Shown here: positions 18,103 through 26,804 of the stretch, one piece after another
How the letters are laid out: the number at the start of each line of letters is the position of its first letter
Position numbering within the stretch: the first letter of the stretch is position 1
DNA from: Pseudarthrobacter sp. GA104
GTDB lineage: Bacteria; Actinomycetota; Actinomycetes; Actinomycetales; Micrococcaceae
Assembly (NCBI RefSeq): GCF_009741265.1
Contig: NZ_WOWL01000001.1
Span: 2,914,001-2,978,000 of the forward strand
Direction of reading: 5' to 3'
Length of the DNA stretch: 64,000 nt
Program-made: the position numbers and the translations under genes
The notes under the pieces: generated by a model
The model's input: only the letters and a program-made list of their open reading frames with translations
What the model was told of the DNA's origin: nothing
Databases searched by the model: none

Positions 18103-18148
18103 GTCCGCGGCGGGTTTCGGTCCGGTTGGCGGGCTGCCGCCCACATGA

Positions 18149-18251
18149 AACGCTCTCTCACTTGATGTTGCTTTTCCACCGACGCTCTCTCGCTTTCCTT
18201 AGGAAAGTGAGAGAGCGTCGGCCGTTTTAGCGCATCAAGTGAGAGAGCGTT
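18149..18251. repeat. Nested palindromic intergenic repeat (ACGCTCTCTCACTT family)
   Basis: Between the convergent NUDIX and Crp genes. Outer arms are 19-bp perfect inverted repeats (18149-18167 and 18233-18251). Inner arms are 20 bp with one mismatch (18180-18199 and 18201-18220) around a single T. All four arms contain ACGCTCTCTC(A/G)CTT or its complement, so the unit occurs four times, two in each orientation. No T-tract follows, so this is not a simple terminator. It looks like a mobile or REP-like intergenic element, or a very strong bidirectional hairpin. Confidence 0.85.
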
Positions 18252-18291
18252 CGCGGGGAAACAGGGGCCCGGGGCCGGAGGCGGCGGGTTG

Positions 18292-18969
18292 CTAGCGGGA
18301 GCGCTGGCGGAGGCGCTGCATGTCCAAAATGACGACGGCGCGGGCTTCCAGCCGGAGCCAGCCGCGCTGGACGAATTCGGCGAGGGCCTTGTTGACGGTT
18401 TCGCGGGATGCGCCGACGAGCTGGGCGAGCTCTTCCTGGGTGAGCTCGTGGGCTACCAGGACACCGTCCGTCGCCGGCCGCCCGAAACGGTCTGCCAGGT
18501 CAAGCAGCGCCTTGGCAACGCGGCCCGGAACGTCGGAGAACACCAGGTCGGACAGCGAATCATTGGTGCGGCGCAGGCGGCGGGCCAGGGCCTGCAGCAG
18601 CTGCGCGGAGACCTCGGGACGGGTGCGGAGCAGTGTGTTCAAGCTCTCGTTCCGGAGGCCGGCAAGCCGGGTCTCGGAGACGGCGGTTGCCGTCGCGGTC
18701 CGCGGGCTGGGATCGAAGAGGGCCATTTCGCCGAAGAGTTCACCCGGGCCCAGGATGGCCAGGAGGGATTCACGGCCATCGGGAGAGGTCCGGCCGAGCT
18801 TCACCTTGCCGGAGACGATGAAGTACAGCTGGTCGCCTTGGTCGCCTTCACGGAACACCGAAGCGCCGCGGGACAGGTCCACCTCGGTGAGCTCGTCCGT
18901 CAGCAGACGGAATGCGTCGTCGTCGAGCGTGGCGAAAAGGGGTGCTCGGCGCAGTACCTCGATGTCCAT
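18292..18969 (-). CDS. Crp/Fnr-family transcriptional regulator (GlxR-like)
   Basis: 225 residues. ATG at 18969 with AGGAG upstream; a longer frame exists but is not conserved-looking. N-terminal cyclic-nucleotide domain with the phosphate cassette G-E-M-A-L-F-D-P-S-P-R-T-A-T (about 95-108), dimer helix, then a winged helix (T-Q-E-E-L-A-Q-L-V-G-A-S-R-E-T-V, about 172-187). Equivalent to corynebacterial GlxR and mycobacterial Crp (Rv3676), global regulators of carbon metabolism that bind TGTGA-N6-TCACA. A matching site lies upstream of acs (38757-38772). Divergent from marP with 251 bases between, in which I see no clear promoter. Confidence 0.92.
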   Translation of the reverse strand: MDIEVLRRAPLFATLDDDAFRLLTDELTEVDLSRGASVFREGDQGDQLYFIVSGKVKLGRTSPDGRESLLAILGPGELFGEMALFDPSPRTATATAVSETRLAGLRNESLNTLLRTRPEVSAQLLQALARRLRRTNDSLSDLVFSDVPGRVAKALLDLADRFGRPATDGVLVAHELTQEELAQLVGASRETVNKALAEFVQRGWLRLEARAVVILDMQRLRQRSR

Positions 18970-19220
18970 GAAATCTCCTGAATAAAAGTGTCGGCTGTGG
19001 CGCTTGTGCCATTGTTTCAGAATTTTCAAGGTTCTGTGACGAACTTGGCAGGCAAAACGCCCCGATGCAGGGCTCCAACGGCCGGTCGGGACCTATTTCG
19101 GGCGGCCGTGAAGGCGGCGGGCAGCGGGACTCCACACGGCCCGCAGGGCGGGGAGCTGTCCAGAATATTGTCAGCATCCAACATTAGAATGAAGGTTCAA
19201 CTGCTTAATAAGGAGCCTCA

Positions 19221-20405
19221 TTGGTCGGCTTGACTGTCTTGGACCTGGTCCTGATCCTGGCGCTGCTGTCCTATCTGGTTTACGGCCTGCGCAATGGTTT
19301 CCTGGTGACAGTCGGCGGCATTGCGGGATTCGCTGCCGGAGCAGTGGCAGCCTTTTTTGCAGTCCCCCTGGTGAGCGGCTTTGTCCAGGACTCCGGATGG
19401 AGGCTGACCGCCATCGTGGCAGCCGCCGTCGTCCTGGTGGTCCTGGGGCACGGCCTGGGGACGATGGCAGGCCGGCAAATCCGCGGCGCCGTGCGGATCC
19501 GGCCCTTGCGTGCGGTGGACCGGCTGGTGGGCGGGGCCGTGAACGTGGTGGTATCCGCGCTGGTGATGTCCATGCTGGCCTTCAGCATCGGCTCCCTGGG
19601 CGTGCCGCTTGTGTCCCAGCAGCTGGCCGAATCCAAGGTCATCCGCTTTATCGACGGCCTGACCCCGGACCCCGTCAAAGCAACCATGGCGCAGCTTCGC
19701 TCCACGGTGATCGGCAACGGCATCCCTACCCTGCTCGAGGGACTGGAGCAGGGCCCGGCAGTGCCGGTACCGAACGCCAGCACCGATACGCCGGCCCTGA
19801 ACCGTGCCGCCGATTCCGTGCTCAGGATCGCGGGGACCGCCTACCAGTGCGGCCAGAACCAGACAGGCACCGGGTTCGTGGTCTCTGCGGACCGTGTGAT
19901 CACCAACGCGCATGTCGTGGCGGGCGTGTCGGAGCCGGTGGTGGAACTGCCTGACGGCGGGGCGATGCCCGGGCGCGTCGTCTACTTCGACACCAAGCAC
20001 GACCTCGCGGTGCTGGCCGTGGACAACCTCCCCGCTGATGCGCTGGCGCTTAGCCCCGACCTGCCCAACGGCAGCCCCGCCGCTTTTGCCGGCTACCCCC
20101 ACGGCGGACCGTTCCAGTCCAAGCCGGCCACGGTCCAGGACATCACCACCGTGATGGTGCCGGACATCTACGGCAACAATGCCTCCCCCGAGGAGATCTA
20201 CCGCCTGGCCGGCGACGTGCAGCCCGGGAACTCCGGCGGGCCGCTGCTGACCATGGAGGGGGATGTGGCAGGGGTGATTTTCGCCAAGGCGACCGCAGAC
20301 ACGGAAATGGGATTCGCCATCACCATGGATGACCTCAACCCGGTGGCCTCTCAGGCGGCGTCGTTGAGCGCTCCGGTTTCCTCCGGGCAGTGCATCCAGA
20401 AGTAG
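19221..20405 (+). CDS. MarP-type membrane serine protease
   Basis: 394 residues from a TTG start with AAGGAG upstream. Residues 1-130 hold four membrane helices (CvpA-like), followed by a periplasmic chymotrypsin-fold protease: His231 in T-N-A-H-V-V, Asp261 in K-H-D-L-A-V-L, Ser338 in P-G-N-S-G-G. Cys210 and Cys391 sit where mycobacterial MarP has its Cys214-Cys395 disulfide. MarP is required for acid and oxidative stress resistance in M. tuberculosis, where it acts on envelope hydrolases. Convergent with aroQ, 3 bases apart. Confidence 0.92.
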   Translation: MVGLTVLDLVLILALLSYLVYGLRNGFLVTVGGIAGFAAGAVAAFFAVPLVSGFVQDSGWRLTAIVAAAVVLVVLGHGLGTMAGRQIRGAVRIRPLRAVDRLVGGAVNVVVSALVMSMLAFSIGSLGVPLVSQQLAESKVIRFIDGLTPDPVKATMAQLRSTVIGNGIPTLLEGLEQGPAVPVPNASTDTPALNRAADSVLRIAGTAYQCGQNQTGTGFVVSADRVITNAHVVAGVSEPVVELPDGGAMPGRVVYFDTKHDLAVLAVDNLPADALALSPDLPNGSPAAFAGYPHGGPFQSKPATVQDITTVMVPDIYGNNASPEEIYRLAGDVQPGNSGGPLLTMEGDVAGVIFAKATADTEMGFAITMDDLNPVASQAASLSAPVSSGQCIQK

Positions 20406-20408
20406 CGG

Positions 20409-20870
20409 TTAGAGGACCTCTGCGAGGTAGTCAATCGCCAGCCGGTACCCCACAACGCCTGCGCCCACGATGACCGCCGAGCAGACGGGGGACAGGAACG
20501 AGTGGTGCCGGAACTCTTCCCGCTGGTGCACATTGGTGATGTGGACCTCGACGGCGGGCAGCTGCACGGCAGCGAGGGCGTCACGGAGAGCCACTGAGGT
20601 GTGGGTGAACGCCCCCGCGTTGATGACGATGCCCGCGGCGTTGCTCCGGGCGGCGTGGATGACGTCGAGCAGGACGCCTTCGTGGTTGGACTGGACGCAT
20701 TCGACCGTAAAACCGTGGGCCTCGGCGGCTGCGGCCGCCAGCTGCTCTACATCCGCCAGGGTGGACGTGCCATACTTTTCCGGCTCCCGGGTTCCCAGCA
20801 GGTTCAGGTTGGGCCCGTTGATTACCAGGATGGTACGGCGGGCGGCAGGGTCGGTGGAGGCTTCAGTCAT
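20409..20870 (-). CDS. aroQ: Type II 3-dehydroquinate dehydratase
   Basis: 153 residues; dehydrates 3-dehydroquinate to 3-dehydroshikimate in the shikimate pathway. Motifs: [10 protein letters not shown] (18-27), catalytic Tyr33 in E-K-Y-G, N-A-G-A-F-T-H (84-90) and [13 protein letters not shown] with catalytic His110. ATG at 20870. It follows the alpha-galactosidase gene on the same strand, but a 121-base gap with a large palindrome separates them, so it probably has its own transcript. Confidence 0.95.
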   Translation of the reverse strand: MTEASTDPAARRTILVINGPNLNLLGTREPEKYGTSTLADVEQLAAAAAEAHGFTVECVQSNHEGVLLDVIHAARSNAAGIVINAGAFTHTSVALRDALAAVQLPAVEVHITNVHQREEFRHHSFLSPVCSAVIVGAGVVGYRLAIDYLAEVL

Positions 20871-20928
20871 GAATGACAATCTATCGGCTGGCTTCGGGTG
20901 CCGTGCATTCTTACGCCGGCACCCCCAT

Positions 20929-20984
20929 CGATCGCTCCGTAAATGCCGTTTTGAAGCGTGAAAACGACGTTTACGGAGCAATCG
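20929..20984. repeat. Intergenic inverted repeat (GCTCCGTAAA family)
   Basis: Arms of 24 bases (20929-20952 and 20961-20984) match at 21 positions around an 8-base loop and contain GCTCCGTAAA and its complement. It fills most of the gap between the alpha-galactosidase and aroQ genes. No T-run follows, so it is a repeat element or stable hairpin rather than a typical terminator. Different in sequence from the 18.2-kb palindrome. Confidence 0.75.
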
Positions 20985-20991
20985 ACGGTCA

Positions 20992-23184
20992 TTAGAGTGC
21001 GGTGAACCGCACGAGCAGCCCGTGCTCGGGGTTGAGGTTGGGCATGGGCAGGCCCACCTCGGCGAAGAAGCGTCCGGTTGCCTCCGCCCCGTCCGCCAGC
21101 CAGGCCGGCGGCTGCACCTGGGTGTAGGTGTGGCCGTAGTCGGAGTCATCCGGAGTGGGGAAGATTGCCTCCGCGCGGTAGCTGCGCTCAGGGTCCAGCC
21201 CCGGGATGCCCAGCCGGCCCGGTACCTCGGCGGCGGAGGTGCGCGTGCTCACCAGGGCGAACAGGGCCGCCGTCGTGCCTTCAGCCGCAGGGGCCCCGGT
21301 GACGACGCCGTGCAGCAGCAGGGCATCGCCGGCAACGTCCGCGTGGACGCGGCGGCCGCTGTGGATCAGCGCGCGGTGTTCCTTGAACAGGGCGATGAAG
21401 CGCTTGAGCTCCTCACGCTCAGCCCCGGTGACCTGCCGGACATCCCACTCCATGCCGAAGTGGCCGAACAGCGCGGAAATGGCCCGGAAGGAGAGATCGT
21501 GCGTGCGGGCGGTGGTGTGCGAGGTGGTGGGGCCGATGTGGCTGCCCACCAGTTCCGGCGGGACCACCGCGCCCGTCCAGCGCTGGATGGTCTGCCGCTC
21601 CAGCGCATCGTTGCAGTCGGACCCCCAGATCCGGTCCGTCCGCTCCAGGATGCCCAGGTCCACGCGTGCCCCGCCGGAGGAGCAGGATTCAATTTCGACG
21701 CCGGGGTGCGCCTTCCGGAGCTCGTCGAACAGCCGGTAGGCGGCCAGGGTCTGCTCGTGGACGGAGGAGCGGCCGGCATGGCCGTGCTCCGTGAGGTCCC
21801 GGTTCTGGTCCCACTTCAGGTAGCTGATGTTGTTCTCGCGCAGGAGAGCATCGATGCGGCTGAAGATGTACTGCCAGGCTTCAGGATTCACCAGGTCGAT
21901 GATGTGCTGGTTGCGCCATTCCAGGGGAAGCCGTCCGCCGTCCTTGTGCTGGACGGCGGACGGGCCAACGATCCAGTCAGGATGTGCCCGGGCGATGTCT
22001 GAATCGAGGTTGACCATTTCCGGCTCCACCCACAGCCCGAATTCCATGCCGCGGGAGGTGGCCGCCTCAATGAGCGGCGTCAGCCCCTGGGGCCACAGGC
22101 TTTCATCCACGTACCAGTCGCCGAGGCCGGCGTGGTCGTCGCGGCGGCCGCGGAACCAGCCGTCGTCGAGTACGAAGCGCTCCACGCCAAGATCGGCCGC
22201 GGACTCGGCCAGCTCAATCAGCGTGTCCAGGTTGTGGTCAAAGTAGACGGCCTCCCAGGTGTTGAGCACCACCGGGCGCGGCTTGCCGGCGGGCCGGCCT
22301 GTGGAAGCGGCGGGCAGCACGTGGTGCGGACGGGACCGGAACCAGCTGTAGAAGGCTTCGGTGATCCCGTCCAGTCCCTTGTCCGAATAGGCGGCGAACA
22401 GCGCGGGCGTTGTGTAGCTGCCGCCGGCTTCAAGGATGACTTCGGCAGGTCCCAGGAGCTCTGAACCGCCGATCATGGTGCGGCCATCACCGATGGTGTC
22501 GGCGAACTGCTCGTGGTTGCCGCTCCAGGCCAGGTGCGTGGCCCAGACTTTCCCGTGCCGGTTGCCGAAACCGGCGGTGCCGGCGGCGAACAGCAGGGAG
22601 GAATCATGGCCGGTGCGGCCGTGCCGGCCCGTCCGGACCCAGGTCCCCTGCTGGATGGCCCGGCGCTGCGGGTGGCGCTCGCGGCACCAGCGGCCGGTGA
22701 GGTCGAGGAGCTCGACGGCGTCAGGCGCCACGGGGAGGACGGTCGCCAGTTCGTCGAGCTGGTAGGGGGTAGTGCCGTCATTGGTGACGGTGTGCCGCAG
22801 TTCCAGCAGGCCGCCGTCGTGCAGGGCCAGGGTGGATTCCACCGTGAGGCCGGCATCCGGGTCCGACTGGACGATGACGGCAGAACCGCCGTTGGCGCTG
22901 GCTGTGGCAACGCGGAGGCGGGCCGAGAAATCCAACCCGGAGACGCCGTCGGCCATTCGGGAACCGCGCAGGGCGGCCCTGCCGCGCCACGACGACGAAG
23001 CCTGGGGGAGGAGGCCCGCCGGAACGCGCGCATCGATGGCGGAGTGCGGGACCGGGGCGGTGAGGATGGCGAGGTCCGGCAAGGTGGTGCCCAGGTCCGC
23101 GCCCCAATGGATGACCTCGGCCTCTCCGCTGTCGAAGCTGATCACCAGGCTGGTGCCGGCGGAACGGAGGTGGAGGGGGTCCAT
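20992..23184 (-). CDS. Alpha-galactosidase, GH36
   Basis: 730 residues, cytosolic (no signal peptide). N-terminal beta-sandwich domain, then a TIM barrel with F-V-L-D-D-G-W-F (337-344), nucleophile Asp459 in [17 protein letters not shown] (499-507) and acid/base Asp523 in W-G-S-D. These define GH36 retaining alpha-galactosidases acting on melibiose/raffinose-type sugars. Last gene of a permease-permease-binding protein-hydrolase operon, so imported alpha-galactosides are split inside the cell. A 12-bp hairpin lies between it and the binding-protein gene. Confidence 0.94.
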   Translation of the reverse strand: MDPLHLRSAGTSLVISFDSGEAEVIHWGADLGTTLPDLAILTAPVPHSAIDARVPAGLLPQASSSWRGRAALRGSRMADGVSGLDFSARLRVATASANGGSAVIVQSDPDAGLTVESTLALHDGGLLELRHTVTNDGTTPYQLDELATVLPVAPDAVELLDLTGRWCRERHPQRRAIQQGTWVRTGRHGRTGHDSSLLFAAGTAGFGNRHGKVWATHLAWSGNHEQFADTIGDGRTMIGGSELLGPAEVILEAGGSYTTPALFAAYSDKGLDGITEAFYSWFRSRPHHVLPAASTGRPAGKPRPVVLNTWEAVYFDHNLDTLIELAESAADLGVERFVLDDGWFRGRRDDHAGLGDWYVDESLWPQGLTPLIEAATSRGMEFGLWVEPEMVNLDSDIARAHPDWIVGPSAVQHKDGGRLPLEWRNQHIIDLVNPEAWQYIFSRIDALLRENNISYLKWDQNRDLTEHGHAGRSSVHEQTLAAYRLFDELRKAHPGVEIESCSSGGARVDLGILERTDRIWGSDCNDALERQTIQRWTGAVVPPELVGSHIGPTTSHTTARTHDLSFRAISALFGHFGMEWDVRQVTGAEREELKRFIALFKEHRALIHSGRRVHADVAGDALLLHGVVTGAPAAEGTTAALFALVSTRTSAAEVPGRLGIPGLDPERSYRAEAIFPTPDDSDYGHTYTQVQPPAWLADGAEATGRFFAEVGLPMPNLNPEHGLLVRFTAL

Positions 23185-23227
23185 AGAGATCTCTTTCGGT
23201 TTTGTGGGGTGATGCTAAGCAGGGTGG

Positions 23228-23265
23228 TGGATGCCGCCGCCGCGAGGAGGGGACGGCGGCATCCA
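23228..23265 (-). repeat. Intercistronic hairpin between binding-protein and alpha-galactosidase genes
   Basis: A perfect 12-bp stem (TGGATGCCGCCG at 23228-23239 against 23254-23265) with a 14-base loop, no T-run. Its position just after the substrate-binding-protein stop resembles hairpins that protect the upstream mRNA and reduce read-through into the next gene. Confidence 0.6.
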
Positions 23266-23324
23266 GCCGGGTGGCTGCGACCACATACGCAGCCACGAAT
23301 TGGGGGCGTTGCCGAAGCAGGGGC

Positions 23325-24665
23325 CTACTTGAAGAGGGCGTTGACCTGTTCGTTGGCCTGGGTGAGGGAGCTCGCCGGCGCCTTGCCGGAAACCACCGCG
23401 TCCATGGCGGGTTCCATGATGCCCTTGACCTTGGCAGTGTTGTCCGTGATCGGGTACAGGAAGGTGGTCTTGTTCCTGACGTGCTCGGTGAAGGCGGTGA
23501 CGTCCACGCCCTTGGCCTTGAAGGCCTCCGACGCCTTCTCGGACGAGGCCTTCAGGGCCGGGAAGACAACAGCCTTGGACGCGACGACGTCCTGGCAGTC
23601 AGCCGAGGCGAGGTACTCCACCCACTTGATGGACGCGTCCTTCTTCTTGGTACCCGCCCAGATGGAATCGGCCAGGCCGTTGAACATGGAGGCGCGCTTG
23701 CCTTCGGGGCCCACCGGGGTAGGCGCGATGCCCACCTCGACGCCCTTGTAGCCGGTGTACTGGCCGATCATCCACGAGCCGTGGGCGTTGATGGCGGACT
23801 TGCCCGCTGCGAAAGTGTCAGCCATGGCCGCACCGACGGTGGTCTCCAGCTTGGGCATGTAGCCCTTGTCGGCCAGCCCGGAGAACCAGTCCATGCTCGC
23901 CTGGAACTTGGGGTCGTCGTAGTTGTAGCGGGTGCCCCACGGGTTTTTGTCCGTGTGGGACCAGCCGGTGGTGTTGGTGAGGTAGCTCCACTCGGTCTGG
24001 CCCGAGGAGTCGCCGCCGCCGTTCAGGCCCAGCCCGTAGACCTGGACGTTGTTCTTGTCGAAACCTGGCTCGTCGCCTCGCTTCCCGCTCTTGTCCACGG
24101 TGAGGTGGGCGATGACCTTTTCATAGGTGCCGCCGTCTTCCGGGTTCCAGGTGAGGTCCTTCATCTGCTCCTCGGTGATCCCCGCGCTGGCGAGCATGGC
24201 CTTGTTGTAGAAGAGGCCGATGGTGTCCCAGTCCTTGGGCAGGCCGTAGCGCTTGCCGTCCTGGCCCACCCAGAGATCGGCGAGGCCTTCGTTGTAGGCG
24301 GTCAGGTCGATGTTGTCCTTCTTGACGGCGTCGTCGATGGCCAGCAGCTGCTTGTTTTCTGCCAGTTCGCCGTAGCGTCCCAGGTGGTTGGTGAACACGT
24401 CCGGGGCGGTGCCGCCAACAAAGCCGTTGGTGAGGGTGCTCCAGTAGTCATCCCAGCCGCGCTGGGTGATCTTAACCTTGATGTCCGGGTTGGCCTTGGT
24501 GAAGTCATCGGCGCACTGCTGGTAGGCGGGGAGCTGGTTGGCGTCCCAGAGCCAGTAGCTGATCTCGCCCTTGGCTGATTCAGCCGAGGAGGAGGATCCG
24601 CTGCAGGCGGAGAGGGAGAGCGCCACAGCGGCGGCAACGGCAACGGCGCCGAGGGATTTCTTCAT
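23325..24665 (-). CDS. Sugar ABC importer, substrate-binding lipoprotein (alpha-galactoside locus)
   Basis: 446 residues. Lipoprotein signal M-K-K-S...A-L-S-L-S-A-C with lipobox L-S-A-C (Cys21), then a Ser-rich tether and a family-1 solute-binding fold (S-Y-W-L-W-D near the N-terminus). Captures sugar outside the membrane for the two permeases encoded upstream. No ATPase gene is in the operon; such CUT1 importers usually share an MsiK-type ATPase encoded elsewhere (family knowledge). AAGGAAAG ribosome site precedes the ATG. Confidence 0.9.
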   Translation of the reverse strand: MKKSLGAVAVAAAVALSLSACSGSSSSAESAKGEISYWLWDANQLPAYQQCADDFTKANPDIKVKITQRGWDDYWSTLTNGFVGGTAPDVFTNHLGRYGELAENKQLLAIDDAVKKDNIDLTAYNEGLADLWVGQDGKRYGLPKDWDTIGLFYNKAMLASAGITEEQMKDLTWNPEDGGTYEKVIAHLTVDKSGKRGDEPGFDKNNVQVYGLGLNGGGDSSGQTEWSYLTNTTGWSHTDKNPWGTRYNYDDPKFQASMDWFSGLADKGYMPKLETTVGAAMADTFAAGKSAINAHGSWMIGQYTGYKGVEVGIAPTPVGPEGKRASMFNGLADSIWAGTKKKDASIKWVEYLASADCQDVVASKAVVFPALKASSEKASEAFKAKGVDVTAFTEHVRNKTTFLYPITDNTAKVKGIMEPAMDAVVSGKAPASSLTQANEQVNALFK

Positions 24666-24713
24666 GGTTCTACTTTCCTTTTGGGGATGGGAGGGAGGCG
24701 GTGAATGGGGTTC

Positions 24714-25640
24714 TTATTTGATGCCGGAGAAGCCGATGGAATTGACGATCTTCTTGCCGAAGACGGCGAAGAGGACCAGCACCGGCAGGGCCGAGATGAG
24801 GGTCGCCGCCATCAGGCCGGACCAGTCCGGTGCCCCCTGGGGTGACTGGGACTTGAAGACGCCGAGCCCCACCTGCAGGACGCGGACATCGTCCTGCGAC
24901 CCCACCAGCAGGGGCCAGAAGTATTCGTTCCACTGGCCGATGAAGGTGAGCAGCGCCAGGGTGGCGATCGGGGCGGCGGCGTTGGGAAGCACAATCTGGA
25001 AGAAGATGCGCAGGTGCTTGGCGCCGTCGAGCATGGCCGCCTCCTCCACCTCCCGGGACATGTTCAGGAAGAACTGCCGGAGGAAGAAGATGGCGAACGG
25101 CGTCATGAAGATGTACGGGAGGACCATGCCGAGCATGGTGTTGAGCAGGTCCAGGTTCTTGATCAGCAGGAAGTTGGGCAGTGCGGTGAAGATCGGCGGG
25201 ACCAGCATGGTCCCCAGGAAGAGGCTGAAGACCGCATTCCGGCCCTTCCAGCGCAGCCGGGCAAAGGCGTAGGCGGCCATCGCGCTGAAGAACACGGCGC
25301 CTGCCGTAGTGATGGAGGAAAAGATGATCGAGTTCCGCAGGTAGAGCCAGAAGCTGATGGCTGCACCGGAACCGCCCTCTGCGACGGCGTCGGCCGGGCT
25401 CTGCAGGCCGAAGACCCGCAGGAACGCGCCGAAGCTGAACTCAGCGGGAAGGAGGCTGGTTGCGTTGGCGGCAAGCGCGTTGTTGGTGGACAGCGCCGTG
25501 CGCAGGACCCAGAAGAACGGGAGGACGGAGACGGCGATGGCGAGGACAATGAGGGCCCAGGCGCCTGCGCGGCGGGCGTTGAACGGACGACGGCGGCGGG
25601 CTGGCGCCGGCAGCGTTGCGCGGCTGGTGGTGGTGGTCAT
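24714..25640 (-). CDS. Carbohydrate ABC importer permease, MalG type (alpha-galactoside locus)
   Basis: 308 residues, six membrane helices. Ends with the EAA loop E-E-A-A-M-L-D-G-A-K (near 200) followed by I-V-L-P, the ATPase docking motif. Pro/Arg-rich cytosolic N-terminus (P-A-R-R-R-R-P). 12 bases after the other permease stop and 48 before the binding-protein gene, on the same strand. Confidence 0.92.
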   Translation of the reverse strand: MTTTTSRATLPAPARRRRPFNARRAGAWALIVLAIAVSVLPFFWVLRTALSTNNALAANATSLLPAEFSFGAFLRVFGLQSPADAVAEGGSGAAISFWLYLRNSIIFSSITTAGAVFFSAMAAYAFARLRWKGRNAVFSLFLGTMLVPPIFTALPNFLLIKNLDLLNTMLGMVLPYIFMTPFAIFFLRQFFLNMSREVEEAAMLDGAKHLRIFFQIVLPNAAAPIATLALLTFIGQWNEYFWPLLVGSQDDVRVLQVGLGVFKSQSPQGAPDWSGLMAATLISALPVLVLFAVFGKKIVNSIGFSGIK

Positions 25641-25652
25641 GCGGGAGGCTCC

Positions 25653-26597
25653 TTAGTCCAGGTCCGACTCGTTGCCCTTGAGGAACTTCATCTGGATGAA
25701 GGCCACCAGGGCGAGGATGAGGAAGAGAATGACGGCGATGGCTGATCCGTAGCCGAAGTCCGACTCGGTGAAGGCCCGCTGGTAGATGTAGTACTGGATG
25801 ACGCGGGTGGCGTTGACCGGCCCGCCGCCGGTGGTCACTGCGACAGTGTCGAAGACCTGGAAGGAGCCGATCACCGTTACGACGAGGACGAGGACCAGGA
25901 CCGGCCGCAGCAGCGGAAGGGTGATCTTGGTGAACGTCTGGAAAGGTGAAGCGCCGTCGAGTTTGGCAACTTCATAGACGTGGCCCGGGATGGCCTGCAT
26001 GCCGGCGAAGATGAGCAGGGCGGTGTAGCCCATGTGGCGCCAGGTGTTGATCAGGGCCTGGGTGGGGATGGCCCACTCCTCGCTGCCGAAGAACGCGACG
26101 CGGGGGAGGCCGGCCCACTCGATGAACTGGTTGACCACGCCAATCTGGTAGTCCAGCATCCAGAACCACAGCAGTGCCGCGATGATGTTGGACATCATCC
26201 AGGGCAGCAGCAGGGCTCCCCGGATGAGGGTGGACTTGGCGACCCTGTTCATCAACAGTGCCAGGCCCAGGGCCAGGGCGGTCTGGAGGACGATATTGAG
26301 GAAAACGTACTGGCCTGTGACGGCCAGGGAGTTCCAGAAGAGTGGATCCTTGGCGATCGCCGTGTAATTGTCCACCCCCACCCACGTGGGGTCTCCCAGG
26401 ATGTTGTACTCCGTGAAGCTGAGGTAGACACCGCGGATGGTGGGCACCACGTAGAAGACGACGAAACCGATCATTGCCGGGGCGATGAACAGCAGTGCGA
26501 TCTTGAGATCGCCGAACCGGCGGAGGCTGCCCCGCGTCTTGGCTGCAGACACCGCTGCGCCGGTGGCGGATCTCGGGTTTTTGGCAAGGGTGGTCAT
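25653..26597 (-). CDS. Carbohydrate ABC importer permease, MalF type (alpha-galactoside locus)
   Basis: 314 residues. ATG at 26597 begins M-T-T-L-A-K; the longer open frame upstream would run through the operator region. Six membrane helices and EAA loop Y-E-V-A-K-L-D-G-A-S followed by I-T-L-P. First gene of the alpha-galactoside operon, divergent from a Gfo/Idh oxidoreductase across 207 bases that hold two LacI-type operators. Having the binding protein after the permeases is less common than the reverse. Confidence 0.92.
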   Translation of the reverse strand: MTTLAKNPRSATGAAVSAAKTRGSLRRFGDLKIALLFIAPAMIGFVVFYVVPTIRGVYLSFTEYNILGDPTWVGVDNYTAIAKDPLFWNSLAVTGQYVFLNIVLQTALALGLALLMNRVAKSTLIRGALLLPWMMSNIIAALLWFWMLDYQIGVVNQFIEWAGLPRVAFFGSEEWAIPTQALINTWRHMGYTALLIFAGMQAIPGHVYEVAKLDGASPFQTFTKITLPLLRPVLVLVLVVTVIGSFQVFDTVAVTTGGGPVNATRVIQYYIYQRAFTESDFGYGSAIAVILFLILALVAFIQMKFLKGNESDLD

Positions 26598-26641
26598 CTT
26601 CGACCCTTTCCTGACTGTGATGGGGGTAACAACTAGGGAAG

Positions 26642-26659
26642 AATCTACACGAGTAGATT
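26642..26659. promoter_or_regulatory. LacI-type operator A of the alpha-galactoside locus
   Basis: Near-perfect 18-bp palindrome AATCTACACGAGTAGATT with the central CG step typical of LacI-family operators. It lies 45 bases upstream of the permease start. A second copy is 78 bp away centre to centre. The LacI-family gene at 28012 is the obvious binder. A weak Crp-like site, TGTGA-N6-TAACA, lies beside it at 26616-26631. Confidence 0.7.
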
Positions 26660-26719
26660 TGAGTGGGCAAGGGGCTAAATTTTTCTTTTTGTCGGTAGGC
26701 ATTAATCCATTCACCGGAC

Positions 26720-26737
26720 TGTTGACTCGAGTAGATT
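26720..26737. promoter_or_regulatory. LacI-type operator B of the alpha-galactoside locus
   Basis: Core ACTCGAGT with one perfect outer half (AGTAGATT), shared with operator A at 26642-26659; the left outer half is degenerate. It lies 68 bases before the oxidoreductase start, so the pair could control both divergent units, possibly by looping. Confidence 0.6.
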
Positions 26738-26804
26738 GCAATGAAACACTGGGAATCCTCCGGAGAGCGCTTGCCGCGCCCCTGCAATCCTCGAAAGGCA
26801 GACG

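Noticed and set aside
19168-19190. TTGTCA and TAGAAT as a marP promoter
   Set aside because: The spacer is only 11 bases, too short for a sigma-A promoter.
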